31,157 nt of DNA, taken from NCBI GenBank assembly GCA_026770575.1, contig MU657216.1, forward strand, positions 137,670 to 168,826. The letters are read 5' to 3'. A program made the translations under genes and the position numbers. The notes beneath the pieces were generated by a model. The model worked only from the letters and a program-made list of their open reading frames with translations, searched no databases and was not told the origin of the DNA. Positions 1 through 10,441 of this stretch are shown in pieces. The first letter of the stretch is position 1, and every line of letters begins with the position of its first letter. Source of the stretch: Pelagophyceae sp. CCMP2097 (lineage: Eukaryota; Sar; Pelagophyceae).

Positions 1-20
1 GTTCCTTTACGGCGCGCGCC

Positions 21-3000
21 TCAGTAGAGTCGGAGCGTCGACGCGACGGGCCGGCGGCACGTCGGGCAGGCGACTTGTGAGCCTATCTCGCCGGCCCCGA
101 GCTCGCCGGCACACGTGACGCAGGTCCTGTGGCCACATGGCACGAGCGCGACCAAGGCCGTGGTCGCCTCGAAGCAGATCGGGCACTCCAACGCCGCCGC
201 CAGCTCGGGCGATGCCTCTGCCCGCCTCGCGGCGAAGAAGATTTTGCGCGCCGGACCGATAGCCAGACCCATGGCCCGGAGATCGGAAACGTCGACGCAG
301 GCCAGCGCGCCGTCGTCGACCTGGTGCTCCACAAACGCGGGGCGCAGTTGTAAAAGGCCCAGGCTTTTGAGTAGAGCGTCGACTTGAACGTAGTCGTCGG
401 CGACGGCCGCGGGCGCCGCCGCCGCCGCGGCGCGCTCCGAATCCTGGAGCCGCTGCGCCAGCGCGGCGTCCGCCGCCTCTTGAAGCTGCGCTCGGGACGA
501 GACTCGCTGCGCCTCGAGGAAACGCTCCTCGTCCGCCTCATCGTGCAGTACCACGCGCAGCGCCTCCGCCGCGGCGAGCCGCTGCGCCTCCTGCCGCGCC
601 GTCTCCCGCGCCGCCTCGTGGCGCGCCTCCTCCGCGGCGAGCCGCTGCGCCTCTTGTCGCGCCGTCGCCCGCGCTGCCTCGAACCGCGCTCGGTCCTCCG
701 CGGCCAGCCGCTGCGCCTCTTGCTGCCGCGCCATCGCCTGCGCCTCCTCGCGCCGCGCCTCTTCCGCCTCCAGCCGCGCCATCGTCCGCGCCGCCTCCGC
801 GGCCAGCTGCTGCGCCTCCTCGGCCACCAGCCGCGCCGTCGCCCGCGCCTCCTCGCGGCGCGCCTCCTCCGCAGCCAGCTGCTGCGCCTCCAGCCGCGCC
901 TCCAGCCGCGCCGTCGCCCGCGCCATCTCGCGGCGCGCCTCCTCCGCGTCGAGCCGCTGCGCCTCGAGCTCCCGCGCCGTCGCCCGCGCCGCCTCGCGCC
1001 GCGCCTCCTCCGCGGCGTGCAGCAGCCGCTGCGCCTCCTGCTGTCGCGACGTCGCCTGCGCCTCCTTGTGGCGCTCCCGGTCCTGCGCCGTCGCCCGCGC
1101 CTGGTCCTCGCGTCGGACCTCGTCCGTGATGTGGCCAGGCCCTTTTTCTTCGGCGCCCATGTCCTTTTTCTTCTTCTTCTTCTTCTGCTTCTTGGTCGCG
1201 CCTCGCTCCTCGTCCTCGAACATCTTCAAGAGCTCCTCGTCCTGCAGCTTCAAGAGCTCCTTTGCCGCCTCCGCCTCGTAGGCGCAAGGGTCCTTGTACT
1301 CTTCCAAGTCGTCCTCGGCCTCCACCCACCCGTGGCGGCCGGCGCGCTTCGAGCGCTCGGCCTCCCTCGACGCGCCGTTCAGCTGCCTCGGCTTCGGCGC
1401 TGTTTTGGGCTCCGCCTCCGCCCAGAAACATGCTGCGGCGCCTAGGACGGCGGCAAATCCAAAGGGCCACCCAAGCGCCGCCGCCCGCTGGATGCTCGCT
1501 GGGGGCAAGACCGGGCCCGAGGCGCTCCAACCGGGGGGACGAGACCGGGCCTGGGTCGCCGTCGGTCGGAGCACAGGTCCCGCCAAGGCGCCCGACGCGC
1601 CGCCCCTCCAACACTGCGGTCGCGGCTCCGAGCCTTACCCTGGCGCTGCGCCGCGCCTCTTCCGTCCGCGCCGTCCGCGGCTTCCGCGGCCTCGGCGCGC
1701 TCCAGAGCCCTGGCGTCCGCTTCGCGAGAGTGGCGCGCCCAAGACATCTCCGTCGACTTGAGCGGATGCAGCGGAAATTCGCAGAGCAGCTGCTTGGCAG
1801 CCGTGTAGGCCGCGGGCGTCTCCGAAACCGTCTTCCGGATCAGGTCGCTGAGCCCCTTGTCGTCGTACCTAGTCGTACCGTCCACGCACGCTATTTTGAG
1901 CGCGCCTCGCTCGGGCGCCTCGCTCGGGCTGCTCGCTCGGCAGGGACGGACGTCGACGAAGCGTCGCGGATGGGTTTGACGCGAGGCTCTCTGCCCGTCG
2001 TCGCGTCTCCTTTCGACGGGGCGCTCCAGAGGATGCGACGCAGGGGCATGATTCCATGATGCAGGCATGTGTCCGCACTTGCGCCACTTGTCCTTCGCCT
2101 TCTTGCGCGTGCTGGGCATCGCGGCCTCCTTGGCCTCGTCTTCGAGCCTGCGCGATTTCGACCATGGTGGCATGGTGCGTTCGACTCGGCGCGGTCCGCA
2201 TCCCCGCGAGCGCTGCCGATGGTGCCCTGATCCAAGGGTCGCTCGGCCCCGCCCGCGGCCGACGAACCTCGCGAGGACGGCGGCGGCGAGCGCCTTCTGG
2301 TAGTCGACTCGCGACTTTTGCGCGACTGTCGCGAGCCTACGGCATGCAGCGTCTGCGGGTGCGTCGGTCGAGCCGGCTGGCACCCGCGTCTCAAGCCGGA
2401 CGCACTTGGCTTCAAAGTCGAGGCAGCCGTTGTCCATCTTCTTCTGTTGGAGGCACCATAAGACGACGAGGTCCTGCAGCTGATCCGTGAGCTTCTTCGC
2501 GTGGCCGTCGCTGAGAAGCGCAACGGCCGGCGGCACGTATGCCAAAACGGCGCCGGGCATGCGGTCGAGGAGCGCGATGCTCACGTTGTTCAGGCCTATA
2601 TCTAAGCCCTCGAAGCGCAAGGACGCGCGGCCCCGCTGGACCAAGCACGCGAACGCGAGCGCGACGACGAGGAGGGGCAGGCCGAGGTTCTGCGCGGCGC
2701 TTCGCTCTTCCACCGGGGTCGCGTAAGCGGTCGAGCGGCTGGTCGAACGGCGCTTCGTCACTTTGTCCACTCGATCCAGTGAGTGCTGGATCACGAAGAA
2801 GAAGAGGAAAGTCACAGACTTGCAGACATTGTCGGCGGAGTGCCTCGCGTGCGCCGAATTGCGGCCGACGACAAACTCGAGCAGGCGCTGCGTCACGAGG
2901 AACGTGAGGCAGGGCGCCACTTTGACCTGCGGCCCGAGCGCCAGGCGCACGCTGGGGTAGTAGTTTTCGTAGTTGGTCAGGAGATTGTGCCACGCAAACG

Positions 3001-6000
3001 ATTGCTCGAGCAGTGGCGACACCGCTTTGCACCACACGGCGTCGATCTTGAGCCGGTCCTCGTCCTGCGTGTGTTGCAGGTGCGCGCGTCGCAGGTCGCC
3101 GACGGACCGTCCCCATTGCGGGTTTTAGGCAAATGTCGAGGGCGCCGTCGTCTCGTACACGAAAAGGGGTTCCCGCCTCCTCAACACAAATTCGACCAGG
3201 TGTCGACGGATGCTGGCAACCGGGCTACTCACGTCGGAGGCTGACCACGGGAACCGTCCGAGGATGAGCCCAATGGCAGTGATCGCGAAGTTCTCGAAGA
3301 GGCTTTGACTGTAAGGGTCAGTCTGCTGCCGCGGCCGCTTATTGCTCGACTCTTTAAACTTCATCGTGCTCGCAATTTCCTAGAGACGCATGTCAGAGGC
3401 GCCATCCGCATGTTTCCGGGGAATTGGGGAAGGGTCTATCGGCAGGCAGCGGCAGCGGCGTCAGGTCCGCTGCTGAATCCTTTCAACATGTCCACGTTCC
3501 GATTCTGCAGGCGCCGACGCACGTATCTGGCGAATGGTGTGCCGTGCCATCCTCCGAGTCTGAGGTCCGCCAGATCCCGGTCAATGTGCTCGAACTCGGT
3601 GAGGAACTTGACCAAGGCATTCCTGTTTTCCGGCCTGGCCATGCCGCGCTGCCTACAGAACGCACCCCCATGCCGGCAGGTGGCGCAAGCGCCTCGTGAC
3701 GATGATTCTGACACGACTCGCCATGACGGTGAAGCAGGCAGGCAGGCGCGCACCAGAGAATCTCGAGCTGCATTCCAATGAGGTTGTGTTCCTCGCTGCA
3801 GTCCTGCATTCGTCACCGAGTTCGTACGACAGACGCGGCGCGGTGCTCCTCTCCCCCGGGCGCGATCTGGGCCCGGCCTCTGCATGTTTCGACCACGTTC
3901 AGAAAGACCCGGCCCTGTCCCTCGGAGGACACGAGGTGCAATGTCAAAAGGCGCTGCATGGGGACGATGTTGATCTGAACCTTCGTGACGTGGTGCGTGC
4001 CTGCGTGATTTCTCGAGAGACGTCAGCGACGATACCGACGAGGATCGATTTTCATTGATATCTCTCGCAACATATGCCTCAGACTGCGCGTGAAGGGGTT
4101 GAAAAGAAATGTTCGTCGAAAGAACAGGGACGCGGGTTTCTTTGGGAAGAATATTGTACTTTCGTCGAACAAGTCCTTGTAACCTGAATTGTCCTCCGAC
4201 CTTAGGATTATGTAGAGCGGAACCTCGAAGTACTTTCGTTCGATGCGCATCGGTTTGACTTTGGCTTTCCTCCGCGAGCCACCTGCGCGCGTGGAACATT
4301 CTCGCCAACGAAGGCGCGCGATAACGGCCCAATATTGGGGCGGACAGGCCCGCGCACCTTCTTCCGAGTCCCACGCGGTCGAGATGACCACGTCGATGCG
4401 CGTATCATCTTGCTGCTTCTTGAGGATGTCTGCGATGCTACCCCAAATCTGCTTCTCTGCCAGGCGCGTCAGCTGCAGTGCGTGCACGTTGCCGCGGTGC
4501 ATCTCGACGAGCTGCTTGACCTAGAGTTATCATGATGACGACGCGTGCGGCGCGCGGACCACTGCCACCGACGGTCATTCTCGCGTGAGCGACATGGGAC
4601 GACACGCACCGAGTACTGCAGGATGCTGATTTCCGGGAACTAGAGAGGGCGCGCCGTGAATAAAAGGCGGCGTGCGGCCTCTTCGTCCGACGACGACGAT
4701 CGATCGGTCCGAACTCGAAGACTCTGACAAGCAAGGCGGCAGGAGCGGCGGGGCGCACGTAGTGGGGCCCGTCTATGTCGGAGAGGATCGGTTCGTCGCG
4801 CGGCAGCCGCGGGTGATTCTTGGCGAAGACTTCGAGCTCGACCTGCGGCGCGGGCGAGGGTTGCGGACACGGCGGCAGCGACTTTAAAACGAGGCGCAGT
4901 CTCCATCATGTGTGTGTTTTTCGCGAGAAGCAGCACAATCTTCCACCCCCCGAATGGCAGTCGGCGCACGAAGAAGAGATGTTGAGGACGCTCGCGCTTG
5001 TGCGGCGGAGTCACCACGAGCAGCAGCGGCAGTTTGTCGGGCGCGCAGGCCAGGAGTTTTAAGCTGCCAACGTGACATATTCGATGCGCATGTGATTGTG
5101 CAGGCGACGACACCTCTCTCGTTCGAACCAAGACCGCCCATCACAAGGAGGATTTGAATGCGCGCGTGCGTCGGGGAACGGGTGGCACTCGAAAGCAACG
5201 CCGCAAAAGAGGCAATGTCCGTCGAACAACGACTCACGGCAGGTTCAGTTGGACTGGACCCCGCAAGCCTTGGAGCCAGAATTTGAGGAGCATCGGGTCT
5301 CTCAGCTTGCCTTCTTCTTGACTCATGAAATCGTGGACGATATTTTGCGCCAAGTCCGTGTTGACGTCCGAAGCTGTGCAGAGGCGGCATCGCTTTTCGA
5401 GTCACGATCAGATCTTGACGAGTTTTGTTGCTTTCGATCCGAGGAGGAGGGCTCGCTCGTGGCATGCCGGTCCAAAAAGGCACTCACGCAGCTCGGTAAA
5501 GTATACCTTCTCTTCCGAGAGGCCAACATGTTCCAAGATGGCCTTCGTCGTCGCCTTGCCGTTGTTCGCGTCGATGTCGATCAGGCAGTGCCCCCTGGGG
5601 GCGTTGCCATTGCCGCTGCCGTTCCTGCGTGGTGCTCCAAATAAAGAAGAATCACAGACGAGGCACACGGATGCGACAGCCACACATCACGAATCCTCGT
5701 CGTCGTAGCGACTCGCCCGAGGGAGTGGGGCCGCACTTCCTTGGGGTTGCACACATAGCAACGTCGAAAAGCAGGGCGTTGGTTTGGAAAGGGCGCGGGC
5801 TTGGATGGTACGATTGCGCGAAGAGGACGAGCATGACCCGCGGCAGCACCAACAACGGGGGCCATCCCGGCGTCTCGTACCACCTGCACGCCTTTCTTTA
5901 AGTCGTCGGGAACGTCATTACTCCGTCCGAGAGGGTCATTTCCTCCGCTCGAGCCCCTCCCGGAAAGCCCCTCCTGGAGACTATCATCGAGGCTCAATGG

Positions 6001-7496
6001 AGAAGCAGGGAACGGACGACGCACTGCTCCCAAGTCGACACGAAATCCTCCTCCCAGAGCGCCATGGGGATAACGCAATCCAGCAGCGGACCTAGGAACA
6101 CCCGTGTGGTCGCATGCGGAGCCTCTGGCGCGCCGAGCGTCGCAGGCCGGCCGGCTGGCAGAAGGTCCCCTCCTGCCCGCTTAGGATCGTTGCGGCAAGC
6201 TCACTTTGACATTGCCGCCACTCAGTCATGCGCCGCTTGCCCGTGCAAATCGCCATCATTTCTGCATGGGCCCTACGAACCAACGCGTTGCGAGGCAACG
6301 ACTTTTTCGATTCAAGAAAGCCGTCGACGAAGCGAGACTGCATCATCGATCGGTTCGTCGGGATGGTGGGGCGACGTATATGCCGCCGCCGTCGCCCCCA
6401 GAAAAAAATGCGAGCGATTCGAAAAGACACCGGAGCTGTGAGAGTGTCTTCTCAAAAAATGTGAACAGTCGAGACTCCGCCTCGGCGGCCAACTCGGGGT
6501 CTGCAATCTCCCAGATCAATACCTGCAAACGGACGAGCCCGTCGAATAGCGGCCCGTCGTCGTCGGAGACATCCGTCGATCGCAAGACTTGCTGGAGTCA
6601 CCTCGACGGTTACGACCATCCTCTGCCACGCCCGCTCAAAGAGTGCGCGGCCCAAAACGTACGACGCTTTCCGACTGGGGAGTCTAAATCTCGAAGCACG
6701 GTGTTTGTTCAAAAAGGGATGGGGCTCTTTCCCGTCTCTCGTTCGGGGGCGAGACGCGGCGCCGCTAGGGTCGTTTGGATGACGTGCCTAGAATGCGGCG
6801 GGTGAGTGTTCTTCCACGCGCATGATGTTCTGTCCTTTCCGGAGGCAGTGCGACGCACACGAGGCGTTTGCCAAAGGTCGGGCGGATCGCGGCCCAGAGG
6901 TTCGCGGTGAGGTCCACCTGCGCCGTCGCCCCTATGAGCTTGTCGCACCGCTCGATTTCCATGACGCAGAGCTTGCTGGGGTCCGTCGCGGCGAAGGCGC
7001 TGGCGCAGGCGAGGAGCCGGCGCCGGAAGTCGAGCACGGCGTCGGGCGCGAGTTTCCCCGGCCTGTCGAGGTAGAGGATTTGGACCGCGACGTCGACGAG
7101 GGGCCGCGCGTCGAGCTCGACGGCGCCGCGCGCGCTGCGCTCGGTCGGCAGGAAGACGAGCCCCTTGCGCGTGCGCAGCGCGTGTTGGACGACGACCGGC
7201 GGCCCGGCGCCCTTTGTGGCGAGCACCAACTTCTCCGCGGGCAGCGGGTCCTCGGCGTTGAGCGGCGTCTCGAGGTCGTCGCCGTCGTAGGCGTCGTAGA
7301 CTTTTAATAGCCGCCGGCCCGCCTCGCCGTCGATGCGGTTCTGGACGAATTGTCGCACGGTCAGCCCGCGGTGCGACTCGGTGAGACGATGGGTAACCAG
7401 GCGGTCGGAAAACGGCTCGCAGGTGATCTGCAGCTGCCAAGTCTTCTGCCGCGGCGCGGCCATGACACCAGCGTCTTCCGAAGCTGCTGCCGCCAT
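21..7496 (-). CDS. Large multi-exon SAM/RING E3 ubiquitin-ligase-like protein
   Basis: I infer one 22-exon gene of about 1,697 residues, starting at the ATG at 7496. Exons (high to low): 7496-6859, 6683-6602, 6522-6431, 6272-6205, 6091-6025, 5883-5737, 5594-5488, 5373-5238, 5063-4883, 4842-4759, 4639-4610, 4520-4358, 4282-4040, 4000-3828, 3803-3754, 3634-3523, 3379-3161, 3064-2762, 2689-2268, 2147-2079, 1868-1639, 1498-21. All phases match and the total is a multiple of three. The last exon has a hydrophobic stretch (GWPFGFAAVLGAAACF), a lysine run, a long Ala/Glu/Arg coiled coil, a SAM-like segment (LLKSLGLLQLRPAFVEHQV) and a C-terminal C3HC4 RING (CPICFE, CGHRTC, CPTCRR). The RING suggests E2 binding and ubiquitin transfer. 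The roughly 1,000 residues upstream match no family I know. Weakest junctions are 4883/4842, 4040/4000 and 3828/3803. Alternatives: a separate RING gene starting at the ATG at 2173, or a separate 6765-7496 gene of 243 residues. Confidence 0.5.
547..1119 (-). repeat. Degenerate in-frame repeats coding a coiled coil
   Basis: Within the last exon of the RING gene, units of about 42-60 bases recur. They encode variants of AEEARREEARATAR and QEAQRLAAEEAR. The product should be a long, highly charged helix that may drive self-association. The repeats leave the antisense strand open as a leucine/arginine-rich frame, which is a shadow and not a gene. Confidence 0.8.
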
Positions 7497-7560
7497 GGCC
7501 AGCCGGCTGTCCGGGCCTGCAGAGCCGAGCCTTTTCAAGCAGGCACTGGGCCAGGCAGCC

Positions 7561-7607
7561 GAGATCTCGACTCGGAGATTGATCTTGATCCGAGTCTTGA
7601 GATCTCG
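7561..7607. promoter_or_regulatory. Imperfect inverted repeat (hairpin) upstream of the RING gene
   Basis: The left arm GAGATCTCGACTCGGA (7561-7576) pairs with 7589-7606 apart from a two-base bulge (7597-7598). The loop is 12 bases. Bases 7560 and 7607 add one more C-G pair. It lies about 65-110 bp upstream of the ATG at 7496, so it is in the promoter or 5' UTR. It could be an RNA hairpin or a dyad binding site. The function is unknown. Confidence 0.5.
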
Positions 7608-7844
7608 AGATCAGGCTTGTTTTCAGCGACGTGCACCGCCGCCGAGGTCCGGAGAGGGGGTCCCCGGCGGGAGGCCCTTGACTCTTGGTTTGCGGGCGGC
7701 CTCCGGATGGCGTGCCGCACCCGTCGCGGCACAGGGCCGTGTCTGCCGCAGGCACGCGCGGCGTGCGTGCGCGCCGTCTTTGCACGAGGGCTATGGCGCG
7801 ACGTCCCGAACGGGCCGGGACCGGGGCCGAGCAGGCCCCTTCCG

Positions 7845-8149
7845 TTATGCATACAAGTGCCGTGATTCGAGGCAACTTCCCAGTCCCGGGCGCGGTCCCC
7901 GGCGGCGGAGCGCATATGTACACGCGGCGCAGCCGCCCGGGCGCGCGCCGGGGCTCACGGCCGCGGAGCGCACCGGACGCGGTCGACGCTGGACCTCGCC
8001 AAAGAAGAGCCCCGTGGACTTTTGCGCGTGGCCCGCGGCCTGCTGCGGGCTCGTTGATGAGCTTGACGGCGGCCTCGTGCCAGTCGCGGGAGAGATGCAC
8101 GTCGACGAGGCAGACGAGGAACGGTCCACGGCCCTTGCCTCCCCCCATC
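7845..8149 (-). CDS. Weak candidate gene fragment
   Basis: This is the only protein-like stretch in the 1.1 kb between the RING gene and the methyltransferase gene. An ATG at 8149 opens a short reading frame beginning MGGGKGRGPFLVCLVDVHLS, with a helical continuation (DWHEAAVKLINEPAAG). A second frame on the same strand reads HAQKSTGLFFGEVQ. The two could be joined by an intron starting GTGCAT near 8089, but no complete model emerged. No family is recognised. The rest of 7497-8605 shows no convincing coding sequence on either strand, only GC-rich shadow frames. Confidence 0.2.
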
Positions 8150-8605
8150 GGCGGCGCGGATCCTTCCGATGGGGTTCCTCGGGCACGTGTCACAAAGGGA
8201 CATCGGAGGCCGGAGCGGCCGCCCGAGCTCTGGCCTGGGGCGCGTCTCGGTGATCATTCTTGTGCCATTTCAAAATGTTTTGAATGCGAGGGCCTGCCGC
8301 GCTGCATCCGTCCTTCCCCGGGCTCCTCTCGTGCTGCTCCGCGGGGCCCGTCGCGCGGGCGGGCTGCCGGGCGCTTTGGCATCGACGCAAACGTCGCCCA
8401 CGCGACGTCGAGGCGCCCGCGGGCCCGCAAGCCGCCGCGGCCACGGCCGGCGGCGAGGGCGCGGGCCGGCAGCGAGGCACAGGCCGGCTGGCCGGCCAAC
8501 TTCACCTTGCCGGTGCGGCCGCGCCGCCCCACGCGTTTGCGTTTGCGGGCCGCCCCCGCACTGTCGCGTGCCCTCGCTCACGAGTCGCTCTGTCCTCGCG
8601 ATTTT

Positions 8606-10170
8606 TTAGGGCGGCCGCAGCGCGAAGACGTCGTACGTGCGGTCGGTCGACGTCGCGCCGACGTCGGATTTCACCTCGGCCTGCCACGTTGTTCGCCAGC
8701 CAAGGGCCTCGGCGTGCTTCAGGAGCCGCGGCGCCCCGAACCCGTCGAGGAAGTGGCCGCGCTCGCGCGTCGTCGACACGACGACCTGCAAAGGGACCCT
8801 TGTGGCAAACAACCTTCGGCGGGCCCGCGGGTGGCCTTTGCGGCAAAGGCTCTCTTGCGCTTTTCGGCCGCTCGACTGCGGCTCACGAATTCGCCGCGGT
8901 CTTGCAGGAGCGCGGCGGCGCCGTCAAGGTAGGCGTCGATTGCGGCGTCTGCGTCTGCGTAGAGGAAGAGGGAGTCGGCAGTGCCTTTGTCAAAGACGAT
9001 GTCGACCCCCGCGTCCCCAAACCTACGCCGCCCGTGGACCGTGGCCCCGCGAATCCGCCGGCTCACGCGTCGGCGATGAGCGGATTGGCGTCGGCGAGCC
9101 TGCGCGCGTCGCCGACGTGGAGCCGCAAATTCGGGTAGCGCAACCTCTGCGCCACCACGGCGGCCTCGACGGCGTCGATCCCGACGTAGAGAGCGCCGCA
9201 GTCGATCATGGCCGCGCCGACGGCACTCGACCCGAACCCGACCTCGAAGACCCTTTTCCCCGACACTTGGATGTGCGGCGCCAGGGCGGCCCACGTCGCG
9301 AACGCGTCGTGCGCTTCGGTGGCCAGCGAAGTGTAGAGCTCGTGGTAGTCGATCAGGTGCGCGTCGTCGTACGCCGGGGCCGCGCCGCGCTGCGCGACCT
9401 GCGCCCCGAAACATGGACGGCGGGCGTCTCGCGCTGCAGCACGGCAAGAGGGGCTCGCGGCGGTGCTGCATCAAGAGGGCCGACGCACGATGAGGGCGTA
9501 GCTCTCCGGGATGACGTCGACGGCGGGCGCCATTGGCCGCCGGAGCGCGTTTGGGACTTCTGTGGTTTCGAAATCGCGCCACGGCCCGCCGGCGAGGAGC
9601 GCCTCGAGCTTCGGGCGGCCGCCGCCAAAGCCGTCCAGGCCGCCGTCCAGGCCGGCCTCTCGGACGCAGGTGAGGGAGACGAGTTTGCCGCCGGGCTTGA
9701 GGACTCGGGCGGCCTCTTTGACGGCTTGAGTGGCGGCGCCCTTGTCTCCCGCGTAGCAGAGCAGAGCGTCGAAACACGCCTTGTCCAACACGATGTCGAC
9801 CGTCCCCGAATCACAGAAAAGCGCGCGGCAGTCGCAGACGCGCCACTCGAGCATGGGCCACTCTTGGGTGCACCTGTGGATGACGGACGCGGAAGAGTCC
9901 GTCGAGACCAGGTTATTCCAACCTATCGGAATTCCTATGCCAGACCCCTCGCAAGCGTATGTGTGCTCGTGACTCGCCGTGTTGCGCGAGCGCGGCGGAG
10001 AGCGATGCGGTGCCGCAGCCGACGACGACGATGCGCGAATCCTTGGGCCCCAGCCAGTTTGCCCAGACGTCAAACGGCACGTCCTGAAACGAAAGGAGCC
10101 AGTCAAAAGGCCGCTCGTCGTCCGACTGCAGCGCCTCCCAAAAGTGCGCGTCGTGCTGCAGGCCGCTCAT
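8606..10170 (-). CDS. Tandem-domain class I SAM methyltransferase (METTL/EEF1AKMT4-like)
   Basis: Five exons (10170-9978, 9922-9489, 9398-9067, 9022-8887, 8785-8606) give 424 residues with consistent phases. Domain 1 has the FDWLLSFQD lead-in, SAM-binding motif I (IVVVGCGTASLSAAL), an acidic post-I residue (VSTDSSASVI) and the family motif DIVLDKACFDAL. Domain 2 repeats the fold: VFEVGFGSSAVGAA, YVGIDAVEAAVV and DIVFDKGTADSL. Relatives of this type methylate lysines, for example on elongation factor 1A; the substrate here is unknown. The two halves are in one frame, separated by a TGA (9471-9473) that a phase-0 intron (GTGCGT to GCGCAG, 9399-9488) removes. Domain 2 has no ATG of its own before motif I, which favours fusion. 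Intron 1 (9923-9977) appears to be GC-AG. The alternative is two adjacent genes split at 9471. Confidence 0.72.
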
Positions 10171-10441
10171 GGCGCCGCGGGAGCGCCGAACAAGCTCCGC
10201 ACGGACACGCCTACTAATCGCTAAAGTTGCGGCTCGGGGGTCGAAAGATTCCCCGTTTCTTAAAGTTTCGTCGGAAATTTGGAAAGCTCAACTGAATGTT
10301 CAAAATTCATACTCAACGCTTTGAGAGTTTTGACAAAGCATCTGCTCAACTGGACGCGGCGCAGCCGCCGCGCTGCGGACGAGCGCGGCGGAAAAAGGCG
10401 CCGCCGCGGCCTCTTGAGAGCCTCTTTGCGCGTCGGCGCCG
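10171..10441. promoter_or_regulatory. Divergent intergenic region (methyltransferase / LRR gene)
   Basis: These 271 bp separate two ATGs facing away from each other, so they should hold both promoters. The stretch is more AT-rich than its surroundings around 10240-10345. The nonamer GCTCAACTG occurs twice (10286-10294 and 10344-10352). No TATA box or other named element is convincing. Confidence 0.45.

Noticed and set aside
384..1445. 353-codon plus-strand frame rich in Leu and Arg
   Set aside because: It is antisense to the coiled-coil repeats of the RING gene; composition and repetition explain its openness.
7685..8932. 415-codon plus-strand frame
   Set aside because: GC-rich shadow without motifs that runs antisense into the methyltransferase exons.
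8637..10217. 526-codon plus-strand frame
   Set aside because: Antisense of the two methyltransferase domains, which have clear motifs and splice sites on the minus strand.
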